NCBI GenBank assembly: GCA_032718475.1
Contig: JAUCBJ010000221.1
Span: 1-47,803 of the forward strand
Length of the DNA stretch: 47,803 nt
Direction: 5' to 3'
DNA from: Nemertoderma westbladi
Lineage: Eukaryota > Xenacoelomorpha > Nemertodermatida > Nemertodermatidae
Below the pieces are notes generated by a model, which saw only the letters and a program-made list of their open reading frames with translations, did no database searches and was not told the origin of the DNA. Below are positions 30,884 through 40,781 of the stretch, one piece after another. A program made the position numbers and the translations under genes. How positions within the stretch are numbered: the first letter of the stretch is position 1; each line of letters begins with the position of its first letter.

Positions 30884-32470
30884 CAGGGGCGCGTCCAGGG
30901 GGGGGGGGGGGGGGGGGGGCTAGATGGGCTCGAGCCACCCCCTTACTGTCTGACTGTATGGGTTTGCCTGCCAATTGAGAAAATTAATTTGAGTATTTTA
31001 TATTAGTTAAAACATGAGCTTGAGTTGAGCATAATAATTATATGTAAGGCAGTGAAACTATTCTTTGTGGGCATATTGAATCGCCCCTTACATCCTTGAT
31101 TCATCCGTCCTCTCATCTTTATTGCCAGCTCCGATGTGGTCAGGGCAATATCGCTGTCTCTAAACCAACCAATATTTATCTTAGTCCCATTACAGGATTC
31201 CTTCTTATCCCAATATAGTGAGTGCCATTTAGTTGGAATCTATGTAGAAGGCCTAACACAGAGGCAGGCTGTACGTATCCATGGATATTGTCCACTGACA
31301 GGATGATTTGACACTGTTCGCCTTCATGATTACGGCTAGAGTTCCGCCCGTCCCCCCAATTAATTTTATACCAAAATTTACAAGTTTGTTAGCTGTTACC
31401 TTTTAGTGTTTGTGTAATGTGTTCTAGAAAATTTCATAATTGTTTTTTTAATTATGATATGATCTAGAGTTTTATTTTGTTCTGTTCTAGAACATTTTTA
31501 GACAGAGGAAGATTTTTTTTATTTATTTTTTATTAATTCAATAATGATGTTGCATTCAACATTTCCATACATATTTAAACAGTATTTGATTTAATCAACA
31601 GGGTAGGTTGCTTTTATTTCTTTTATTATCTCCATGAATGGATTTCTTCAATCTTTTATCATTTGAAGACGACAGAGGTATTCTATCATTGTACCGGTAA
31701 CATTGGAATGTTCTGCATACTCCTGACTCTTGTTACACTTGCATCGCTCATTGTATATCTTGTTAATTTTCTTGCGCACTTGTCTTTTTATTTTCTTCAA
31801 CTTTTTTAACAGTTTTTTACTTTGGAAGTAACAAAACGTTCTAGAATGTCATGTTTCATTAGATGCAGCAATTTTAATTTTTTGAAAAAAAATAAAACTG
31901 CGCTTAAAAATAGTATGCCTGCCTAGTGGCATCAAAGCCAGCTGGCAGTGAAGTTAGAGAAATATGAGAAATAAACGAAAATAATTTCTTAATTTGGTAT
32001 AGCGGGAATGGATGGTGAACAGTTACTGTAGTTATATAAAAGCTTCTAGATATTTATTTTTTAACAGAATAACAAGTGCATTTTTAATTTCGAGAGGCAA
32101 TTCATTCCATATTTCTGTCCTGTAAATTTTAACAACTGTTTGGATATTTGGAGTCGAATACGCGAAATGGAAAAACTTTTAGTGGTGCTGAACGGGTATA
32201 ATACATATGAACATTGGATATTGATTTTGATTTAAATAGTTTTGTAAGGCTCCAGCTCAAATTGTTTTTCTAGTGTCTAGTAATGTCTAGAAACATGTTG
32301 GTTTGGTTCGCTCGCTGAATTTTATTTTCCATCCTATTTTCGGGTGGGGGGGGGGGGGGGGGGGGGGGGCACCTCCTGATTTGCCCCGGGCACCACTTTA
32401 GCTCTGCATGCCACTGCCACCCCCCCCCCCCCCCCCCCCCCCCCTTAACGAAAAGCTGGACGCGCCCCTG
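30884..32470. mobile_element. hAT-like DNA transposon, non-autonomous, 1587 bp
   Basis: The ends CAGGGGCGCGTCCAG and CTGGACGCGCCCCTG are perfect 15-bp inverted repeats of hAT type (CAGGGGCG...). The flanks TTCCTGTT (30876-30883) and TTCCTGCC (32471-32478) look like a decayed 8-bp target duplication, again hAT-like. No transposase is found inside. Just within the ends are 22 G (30898-30919) and 25 C (32420-32444); another 24 G lie at 32346-32369. The stretch CTTTAGCTCTGCATGCCACTG near 32396-32416 resembles the end of a second hAT element nested inside. It inserted about 165 bp downstream of the gene at 30090-30719. Confidence 0.85.
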
Positions 32471-32478
32471 TTCCTGCC

Positions 32479-33213
32479 CGCTAAACTCAACTTCTAAACT
32501 GTGAGACTCCTTTATTTTGGTTATGGGTTTGCACTAAAGTGTACTAAATAACAGGACACGCAGCGAGAATTGGCTTCTAATTATTTTTTGAGACTGAAAA
32601 GTTTTATTAAAGAGGTACAACTAGGTGCACATAAGTTGCACCTAATACTTTTGGAGTACCCAACAGTACAACAATTATCCATATTTAGGGGGTTTTACGT
32701 ATAGCTGCTGCTTTCATTTACGATATCAGTTTTAATTTTGACAGAATTTAGAATATCTGTTTGCATGTCTGTCGGTCTTTCAGTCTGTAAAAAAAATTGG
32801 TCACCACCATGCTATAGTTCACTATATAGGCGATATAAAACTGGGGATGCATTATTATACTTATTATCGTTTTGGAAAATTATAAAATGCAGTTAGCATA
32901 ATTAAAATAAAGTTATACGTTATTTCTTATGTTATTTTTGCAGTATAACTTAGGGATTATTATTATAATCGTAAATAGACGGTGATATATTACATTATAA
33001 TAGTAACTAAATAGGTTCGCATTAATTAATTCAATGAGTTATTAGGTTATGGACTGCTTCAGTGCAGTAAACCATTACTTCGGAAACCAGCCCAAATTAC
33101 TTCATTAGTAGATTTCGAGGCGGGAAAACGAAGAGAAATAATGAAAAGAAGACCAGCACTAGTGTCCTGAATTTCATAGTATAATATTACCAAAATGCAA
33201 ACGTTTCATTATA
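32479..33213. other. Intergenic stretch, no gene seen
   Basis: AT-rich, with no feature recognised beyond a short GGTGCA/TGCACC inverted pair near 32622-32643. Confidence 0.5.
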
Positions 33214-33850
33214 TCAAATAATTACTTCATTGACACTCTCATCCCTGCAGCATCCTCTAGTCCTAAACCACTTCGTCATTTGGATCTCGACCCCATAAGA
33301 CAGCGGCGACCTGTAGCCCGAATAATAGCAAATTGAAGATGACCCCTTACCCATCCCATAACCTCCCCATAGCCTTTGCCCCACTTTGTAACCAGTCGAC
33401 CCCCCTAGATTCTTTAGAAATCTTTGTGCCTCTCTTCCAGCAAAACCACCTATCGAGTACACCATGGGAGTAAAGGAAGCCCTACTTTCTTTACAGGCAT
33501 TTCTATATTTACGTGATTTGATTTCTTCTGATTCGGCAAGAACTCACAGATGTACTGCGGCCAATGTTTGATCGGGCGTCAAGGTTCATTACCTTAAAAT
33601 CAAGTAACGCCTCGGTCTGTGGCTGCCACACTCCACGGATCCGCAAATCTGCCCTTGATCCCAGGGTCCCCATTTTCAAAATTCGTCTCCCTTAACACTG
33701 GTTCCCGCTACATTTCTGTGTATGCTAATGCAGCAAGGTCCCAATGAGCATCTCGGACCTCATTGTGCCGCCGCACTACAATCCCACCTTATTTGCAATT
33801 CATGGCATGGTTTAAGGAGAAAGGACCTCACAACCATCACAGCTAGATAG
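33214..33850 (-). pseudogene. Relic of a conserved invertebrate retroelement-associated domain
   Basis: On minus, in several frames, I read RNHNEVR-like remains, EPVLREADFENGDPGI, VWQPQTEALLDFKV, GGFAGREAQRFLKNL and HLQFAIIRATGRRCLMGSRS. This order (HNExRD; ADVxxRGxWxxxxxAxxDIRV; GGxxxExxxFxxxL; FAxxRAxxxxxRGSR) recurs, as I remember it, at the C-terminus of uncharacterised retroelement or RT-like proteins in many invertebrates; the middle part may be a PD-(D/E)XK-like nuclease. Stops and frameshifts show decay. Identification is from memory of the pattern and is tentative. Confidence 0.5.
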
Positions 33851-34905
33851 TAGAGAGTCCATAGGCATACAAAAACATTCTTTAATGCAAAATAAGGCTT
33901 CTTTCTGGCCAACATTATATCAGTTATTACCTATCTGACTTCACAAGGGCTTCCAAAATATACAATAAAATGTAGGCTATCTTTGGTTAGAAACACCGCC
34001 CCCCCCCCCCCCCCCCAGTCAAAGGTTGGGGATATCAAACTATCTGTGCAGTATTTTGAAATCTCATTACTATCTGTAAAAAAAAGTGGGGCGGTGTGAT
34101 CATAACATTAATAGGGCCTACCACTCATCCAGGATGTTGTGTTGGCTATGGATTGGGGAAAATATATTATCAATATTTTCCCACATGAAATTTAGTCATC
34201 TTTATGAGAATTACCCGCATCTATTAAAAACTTATGTGTGGGGCAAGTCAAAAGACTTAAGACCACTTTGAAATAATTAATTCATGTTTGTATCATCAGA
34301 TAATAAATTGACTAAGCCTAAAGTAGGAGCTGTATTGAATGTTAACCAATTTAATATATAAATTACTACAATATTATATAATTCAACAAAATCCTATTAA
34401 AAATATTGCAAGTAACCAGGAAATTTAATATGTAGTGTGTATAATATCTATATAGTATGTATAGTAGTAATATATATATCAATATGTAATGCTGAACACA
34501 GAATACAGGTCGACGCATGTCGATTTTACCCTGGAGAGGTATAATTTTGATTGCAACAATAATATTCATCCCCATCTGCTACAATTTGAAGAAGACTATT
34601 ACATAATAATACCTATAATTAAAACAATTAATTATTATAATTCTATAGTTAATAAAAACAGTATATCATTCCGGGGATGGAATTTATAGGTCATCTAATA
34701 TAATTAATTGTTTAAAGATTAGCAAACAATACGATGTAATTGCATTGATAAAACCCATAAATAAAACTTGGATATAAAATGTAAAATCGGGATGCAAAAG
34801 ATCACTTTCTGAGCTACGAAAGGAAAATTGGATACAACTTATCTGGATACAAACGGTCCGTTTACCTTACAAAATGAAAAATACGAATGTGCGAAGTTAA
34901 GATCA
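33851..34905. other. Intergenic stretch, with an 18-C tract
   Basis: No gene supported. It contains 18 consecutive C at 33999-34016 and AT-rich sequence after 34300. Confidence 0.5.
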
Positions 34906-35025
34906 GTCGGGGGGGGGGGAAGTGTCCGCGGGGGGGAAGTGTCTGGGGGGGAAGTGTCCAGGGGGGAAGTGTCCTACTTGAGCGGGGGGGAACTGTCCGG
35001 GGGGGAAGTGTCCGAACACCGCTAA
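34906..35025. repeat. G-rich minisatellite, GGGGGGGAAGTGTCC units
   Basis: Six G-runs of six to ten bases are each followed by AA(G/C)TGTC. It has the pattern of a G-quadruplex-forming sequence on the plus strand. A single related GTGTTCGGGGGACAT is found at about 35348. Confidence 0.9.
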
Positions 35026-35575
35026 AACAAATTTACGGACTTAAAGCTTACGAGTTGAAAAATTGTTTGCAAATAGAACCAAAAGCTAAGATTTTAAACA
35101 AACTTTCAAACAACATCAGTTCAAGTCTCCCGCTATGGGGCTAACAATTATTAATCATCAAACGAAGTTCTCCCTTATTTCTTTATTTTTACGTTATTGT
35201 TAAATTTCTGCAATTTGCTAAAAATATTTACTGTATAATCATAATCTACCTTATTGATATACCTGGGACATATTTTCGAGACCTCAGACTGAGTTTTGTG
35301 AGGGAATATCGTCTGTAGTTACCCAGTCTGCCTTTGGAGGGCAAAAGTGTTCGGGGGACATCTGCTTATATTTTGGAGATATTATTATTACAATATTTAG
35401 GTGAAATTCTTTATTTATTTATTTATAAATTAAGTCAAAAAAAAAAAGAAAAAAAAAGTCAATATTGCCTTCAATGGGGTGATGGCAACACCCCTTATGG
35501 CACAAGAAGTAGAGGAAATCCAGCAAAGTCTGATCTAGACTTTACTGACTAGAGGGAGCCCAAAGACTCCTCTGC
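35026..35575. other. Stretch without gene
   Basis: AT-rich with an A-rich run near 35437-35458. The last ~80 bases may already belong to the RTE-like LINE that follows. Confidence 0.45.
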
Positions 35576-36020
35576 TCATTGGAGCAGGTTGCGCTTCTAG
35601 TGTTTGTCTTTTTGTAAATTCCAAGAAGACCAAAATCATGACAGTGAACCTTGACAGCCTTCAGGAAATGTCTGATCGTAAGGGCATAAGCTTTAAGGAC
35701 GGCTTGCTTGAGGATGTGGATGACTTCTGCTAGTTGGTATTATGGATTAGAAAGTCAGGTGAAGACCTTCGGATACGTAAGGGGAAGGCATGGGCAGCGT
35801 TAAATAGTCTGTCCAGGATTTTGAAGTCCCATAGAATAAAACTGAATCTCATGGTACGATTATTTACGGCAGCATTTTTATAGCAATAGTACCAGTAATC
35901 TTATATGGGAATCCATGCTAGGCTCTAACTGCAGAGGATACCAAATCATTTTCACAAGAATGCTGCGCCGGGTTAATTGTGTCAAGTACAATGAACAAAT
36001 CTCCTATCAGACGCTATTGA
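35576..36020 (+). pseudogene. RTE-like LINE relic, post-RT region
   Basis: This is the same family as 28540-29600. Readable parts are CKFQEDQNHDSE-type remains (VNSKKTKIMTVNL region), DRKGISFKDGLLEDVDDFC, IRKGKAWAAL and VTRMLRR-like remains near 35960. Stops and small indels throughout. Confidence 0.75.
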
Positions 36021-36262
36021 TCCGACGTTAAATGCTATCACTACATTTCACGCTGCTGAAATATTAGTAAGATAAAATTATTATATCAATATTTATTTAT
36101 AGTTGATTACTGGACGGTTTACTGACATCCAGTAATCCGACAATTTAATATAGGCCTACAGTAGGCCTAGGCCTAATCAATACAGTTCTGGCCTGGTACA
36201 ATAAGGTGTTACTGTTACTGTCACTATGGTATCAATTATTGCACCCCACCTCAACCGTTACT

Positions 36263-36519
36263 GTCTCTAGGCAACAAACAAAAACATATAATGGTCGCCA
36301 GGTAACAAACGGATACACCCGATCGTTGCTATGCAACAACACATATGTACATGTAATCGTTTGGCAGTCAAATAAACAGATACACCCAATCGTTGCCTGG
36401 CAATAAACAAAAGATTCATCCAATCGTTGCCAGGTAACAAAGAGATGCATTTCCCGCCATATTAATTTCCTGGAATCTTCCCCGAAGCTAAACTTGTATA
36501 TAATCGTTGCCATAGTTCC
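36263..36519. repeat. Tandem repeat (31-34 bp) built on X-box-like sites
   Basis: X-box-like imperfect palindromes start at 36263 (GTCTCTAGGCAAC), 36294 (GTCGCCAGGTAAC), 36325 (GTTGCTATGCAAC), 36359 (degenerate), 36392 (GTTGCCTGGCAAT), 36426 (GTTGCCAGGTAAC) and 36506 (GTTGCCATAGTTCC), spaced 31, 31, 34, 33 and 34 bases, then 80. Units share AACAAACRGATACACCCRATC. The RFX consensus is GTTGCCATGGCAAC. The array lies in the presumed 3' untranslated region of the minus-strand exon 36462-36653 and touches its coding end. Binding is inferred only. Confidence 0.8.
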
Positions 36520-36653
36520 TTCCTACACGATTTACTTTTATATATAAACTGCATTAATTGGTTGAATTGGTTCATTCCATCGGCGGACATATTGAAAGCG
36601 CCCCGGGCGGTGATGATAATCGCAATGAGTTCGTCGTAGTCGTTCGGAGCGAC
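36462..36653 (-). CDS. Terminal coding exon, ZSWIM8-like C-terminus (host gene)
   Basis: On minus a polypyrimidine tract ending GCCTTTCAG (to 36654) opens a clean 63-codon frame ending in TAA 36462-36464. The frame is complete from the first base, so the intron is phase 0. The peptide has NDYDELI, ITARGAFNMS, GMNQFNQLMQFI and CRKELWQRLYTSL. From memory this pattern (DYD-x-hydrophobic, ARxAF, QFxxLL, KELWQR) resembles the extreme C-terminus of ZSWIM8, a zinc-finger SWIM Cullin adaptor involved in microRNA decay. A candidate AATAAA on minus is at about 36096-36101. Upstream exons should lie at higher coordinates or outside the window; I did not find them. Confidence 0.55.
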   Translation of the reverse strand, partial: VAPNDYDELIAIIITARGAFNMSADGMNQFNQLMQFIYKSKSCRKELWQRLYTSLASGKIPGN

Positions 36654-37257
36654 CTGAAAGGCAACATTTAAGGATCGTTCTATGTAGCAATAAAAACAAA
36701 GTTTGTGGTGCTGCTTCTCAGTGGTATATTTACCTACAGACTTATCTCTTCATTCAATATTCGTTCTGTCGCCCTTTGTGAATTTCTCTCTATATTTCCT
36801 GGCTTGGCCTCCTGAGAATGCCTTCAGCTGCGGGGCGAAACCTACCGATCAGCTGGCTGTGCTGTCAGCTGATCACTGATTGCATGCAACGTCTAGGTCT
36901 TGTTGCTTTTTAGTTTTTTACATACTTTGGTACTAACACACCTACCGGTAAGGTTTTTTACTTAACGTGATTGATAATAAATAAATATAATTATTAAAAA
37001 CAAGTAATATTGTGGTAAAAATATAATAAATAAATAAACAAACATTGGTAGTAATGTTACAGTCGGAAACAGCCACACCTTCCAGACAACTTCCAATAAT
37101 TTTGCTTTTTGAGAGAATTCCATGGAAATTTTAGAATTTTCCAATCATTGCGCGGGAAGGTTTAAATATTAAACGCCTTTTACTCGCAATTATCAGTTCT
37201 CCTTTGCGTTTTCAGTGGAAAGGTGTTTACGAATGCACCTTATGTTCCTCAGGTGAA
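36654..37257. other. Intron or intergenic sequence upstream of the terminal exon
   Basis: No exon supported. GATCG|GTAGGT near 36846 on minus looks like a donor, but the frame before it has a stop in the required phase. Confidence 0.4.
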
Positions 37258-37491
37258 TTAACGACACACACAATTACTGCAGCCTTGCGCATTACTATGC
37301 GCAATACAGCACATACAAGCTAAAGATGCAGCTGAATTTAGGAGCAGACCCACTCCGCCATCACCTACATAATCTTCTGATGAGTGAATGATGTCCCAGC
37401 CACATTCATCCTCGACTTTAAGCTGTACTTTCTGTTCCTGGATCCACATAGCAACAAGGTTCAGCTTATATGTCATGTCGAATGACGAATT
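37258..37491 (-). CDS. Possible terminal exon, unknown protein
   Basis: On minus GTTTGGCAG precedes a 77-codon open frame ending in TAA 37258-37260. It has no start ATG at its beginning, so it would be a downstream exon. The peptide contains MTYKLNLVAMWIQEQKVQ, an acidic part and a Cys-rich end (CMCCIAHSNAQGCSNCVCR). I recognise nothing in it. It may also be a chance frame; codon composition looks normal but that is weak support. Confidence 0.3.
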   Translation of the reverse strand, partial: NSSFDMTYKLNLVAMWIQEQKVQLKVEDECGWDIIHSSEDYVGDGGVGLLLNSAASLACMCCIAHSNAQGCSNCVCR

Positions 37492-38171
37492 CTGCCAAAC
37501 TTTTATACATAACCATAGATAGCAAAAGTTGTCAACATGACATACAAAAATCAATGGACCTAAAATGACCTAAGGCCATGAAATGAGATAAAAAAATCTA
37601 CAAAAGATCTACGATGATAAAAGAATTAGGCAATGGTCAACATTAATGAAATCTTGTAGATATACCGCAGCATAATTAATTCAACCTAGCAACAACTGGA
37701 TGAGGCTATGTGAATATTGTATGATGAATTATATTGAAAGTCATCTCCACATTTGAGCCATTTTAAGCCACAATGGTTTTATAGAATATATTTAAAAATG
37801 TCACATACTGTATAACGTCTTTTTTTGGAGTGGGTAGGTCAAGGAGTCTGTATGTTCGTACCAGACAGGTATGGAAGGCTTCTTGAGACCCATGCTTCAT
37901 GTAATAGAGTTTCGGCATCGCTGTTGGACAACACTCTTCATTGTAACAATAGCTGATGAATCTCTTTCCATGAATAGTTTATGGAATTAGATGGTTTGTA
38001 CAAGTGTCAAGCGCACCGTAAGGGTAACGTGTAAACCCGGTTAATGAAGAATATATTATGATTTTTTGAAATCTTTTAACGAACAAAAATATCCGTAGTC
38101 AGTATCCCCATATGGCCTACCACTTACATAAAACGTCTACATCCACCACCAAAATACTGTTAGTGTTTATA
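37492..38171. other. Intergenic stretch, no gene seen
   Basis: No repeat or coding region recognised. It is the sequence downstream of the small secreted peptide gene. Confidence 0.5.
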
Positions 38172-38662
38172 TTAGTTGCAGTACTTGGCTAGAGCGTTCT
38201 GTAGATTATTGTCGACATTGGATGGGGTTCCTGCCGCATAGCATTCCATTGTGCACGCGTCTACTACGCCACTATCGCAATTAGCCTCACATCCATCGGC
38301 ACAATATTGTAGTGAATCCAAATCCCCACTCGATAGTCCAATAGCCAGTACAAGTATTAGAACCGTCTTCACCTAAAATATATTTAAATGCAATATTTCA
38401 TAGTTTATTAATTAATTCTATACAGTAATATTTCTTATATAATCTAAAGGTAATTTATGTTGCAGTCCATTCCTATTTACTGATTAGATATTCAACGTAA
38501 AATATATAATAATTGTAATTTGATAGGTTTTCGTTCTCTTTTTGATATTATCATTGATTGATTGTCTTACAACTTGATGTCAATATGTGGCAAGTAAGTA
38601 AGTAAGTAACTTAATTTGGTATATCTATTACATCAAAATTTAATACTCACAATAGTTAGCAT
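38172..38662 (-). CDS. Two-exon gene for a small secreted Cys-rich peptide
   Basis: The larger frame (38172-38372) begins with a GTG preceded by ATATTTTAG, a 3' splice site. Upstream at 38660-38662 there is an ATG followed by three codons and a good donor GTGAGT (38650-38645). Joining 38651-38662 to 38172-38372 (intron 38373-38650, 278 bp, phase 0) gives a 70-aa product. It starts MLTI-VKTVLILVLAIGLSSG, a strong signal peptide. The mature part has six Cys spaced C-x3-C-x3-C-x7-C-x3-C and a last C two residues from the end. I do not recognise the family. Secretion is well supported; the activity (defence, signalling or other) is unknown. Stop TAA 38172-38174. Confidence 0.72.
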
Positions 38663-39454
38663 TTTTCTCAATAACAGAACAATTGATAAAACTATTAAAA
38701 CAAGTTGATATAATTATAATTATAAATTAAATATAAACAACAATAATATAAATATAAATTTACAATATAAATTTGAATTAAACGCTACTGTGGAATATTC
38801 CACGCAATTTATCATGAAATAATGATTTGCCTCAGTTTCCATCTGGTGTTACTTTAATAGTTAAACACGTCAACATTGCTTGCGAATCACTAAATTATAA
38901 TATGTATAATTTATTCAATTATTGGGCGTAACTAACTACGTCAATTATATATTATTTGCTAATGCCATTGTCAATCTTTAAACAAACTGATACAAATTCG
39001 TCGTAATTGAGCAATTATTGTAGCCGACAAAGATAACACCACCAGTTATGGTTTCCCAAAGTCGACAAATCAAATAATTTTATATTCACTGCAGTCCGTG
39101 AGTCTTATATTCATCGTCAAGCAATTTTAATTCGGGAGTGATACTGAAAACTAGTGGTTCTCTCAGCCTCTCCAACTCTCTTGGTTGCATTTTCAAAGGC
39201 CTTTGGTGCTGACTGCCAGTACGACACTCTGTCTTTCTGCTTTATCCAACGGTGTACTACAGCGACGGTCGCGTTTCGGCAAAGAATTTGCGTTTCAGCA
39301 TAAACTTATGTGCTAAACGTTAAGAAACTTTTGGCCGTATAAATATGTTTTTGCCTAATAATTTGATATTTTTTTTTGCCAAATTGGAACTTTCTCTATT
39401 CGTACTTCTTATATTAAACTAATCCACCACCCTGGTTGAATTGATTTGGAATTC
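38663..39454. other. AT-rich upstream region of the peptide gene, no gene seen
   Basis: It includes the presumed promoter on minus (TTTATAATT at about 38725). The rest has no recognised feature. Four copies of AAGT in GCAAGTAAGTAAGTAAG at about 38590 fall within the intron of the neighbouring gene. Confidence 0.45.
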
Positions 39455-39880
39455 ACAAATAATTAATCGGAAACTTAAGGTCCGATTTATTTAGAGCAGC
39501 AGTAGTTCCAGTACTCCTCTATGGGAATGCATGCTGGGTTTACTGTGTCAAATACAATGCACACATCTCCAACCAAACACTATATAACATTGGAGGTGTG
39601 TCATTGGTTCCGCCAAGCTTGACACTAGAACAAAGCCGCCTCCGCTTTGCAGGACATTGTTTTCGCCGTGTGGACCAGCCTGTGCACAATCTTGTGCTTT
39701 GGCAGCCCTATGGATAACATAAGCAAGGTGGACAGCCTATGACTTTTGTGAGACGCCTCTTACAGGACACTGGCCTAGAAGATGCGGATAATCTCGTGAA
39801 AGTCATGGGGGATATGAAGTTGTGGGCGGCGCAACTTCGTTGACAAGCCGCCATAGCATATCAATGTGTAATTTCAATGC
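39455..39880 (+). pseudogene. RTE-like LINE relic, 3' end
   Basis: The family is the same as 28540-29600. It runs from RKLKVRFI-like sequence through VPVLLYGNACW, SLTLEQSRLRFAGHCFRRVDQ and DTGLEDADNLVKVMGD to a tail ending near 39880. Indels interrupt the frame. Confidence 0.8.
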
Positions 39881-40781
39881 AGGAGGTCGATTATACTAAT
39901 AGTGCTTGTATGGTCACTCGCTTGGCTTCCAGCTGGGAGAGGGAGGTCCAGGGTTGCAATGATACAGTAGTTACAATTTATTTCGAAACTGGGGTCACCC
40001 ACCAAACAACCTGCGCTTCTGGCTTCTGGTGTGGCAGTAAAGAAAGGTTTGGATATTTGTAACTAAAAACTCCGTAAAGGGAGTTTTTCACCTAGTTAGG
40101 TTTCACTTAGTTAGTAAAGAGTTAGTGTGATGCCCAATATTCCTTACAGGTAATTGCCAAGAGATAGGAACTTTCGTGTTATCTCCGGTCTTCCATGTTC
40201 CAGGTTCACCGATAACTTTATTCACTCTATTTCACTTACCCCCAAATTTGCCACCTCCAATATTGTATCTCGTGTGTTTCTTCAAACTATGTGCATACCA
40301 TATTCGCTTACCTTATTTTGGGAAGTTTACTATTAGGTTGTATTACCTTTGCGTTACCATAACAACAATGAATAAATAACGTAGTTACTTATAACCGAAC
40401 CCGAACCTATAAGAAGCATTGATGCCTCCTCATTCATTTAGAATTGATCTGGTTACATTCCATCTTTCCTAAAGTATACTTAGGGACAAGTAGAAATATC
40501 ATATTAATAATTAATGTGAACCTAACATAACGATCGATGCCAATTATATAAGTCCATAACCGGAACACCTGCACGGTAACCTTGACAACGGAATACAAAC
40601 AGAGCTTATTATGATAACTATATACTGGGGTGACTTGTTCCATTCTATACTGATAATGAAATTATAATAATCCCTAATAATTTTCAGAAATTTGTTTTTA
40701 ATTAATAAAAATTTGCTTTAAAAACGTATCCACGATATTTTAATACAGTAGGCCTAAGCTGTTATCTGCGCCAGGGTTACA
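39881..40781. other. Intergenic stretch; possible promoter region of the next gene
   Basis: ACTCCGTAAAGGGAGT near 40070 is an imperfect hairpin. No gene supported. Confidence 0.45.

Noticed and set aside
36840-36900. Possible penultimate exon with donor GATCG|GTAGGT on minus
   Set aside because: The frame that would match the phase-0 terminal exon contains a TGA one codon before the donor.
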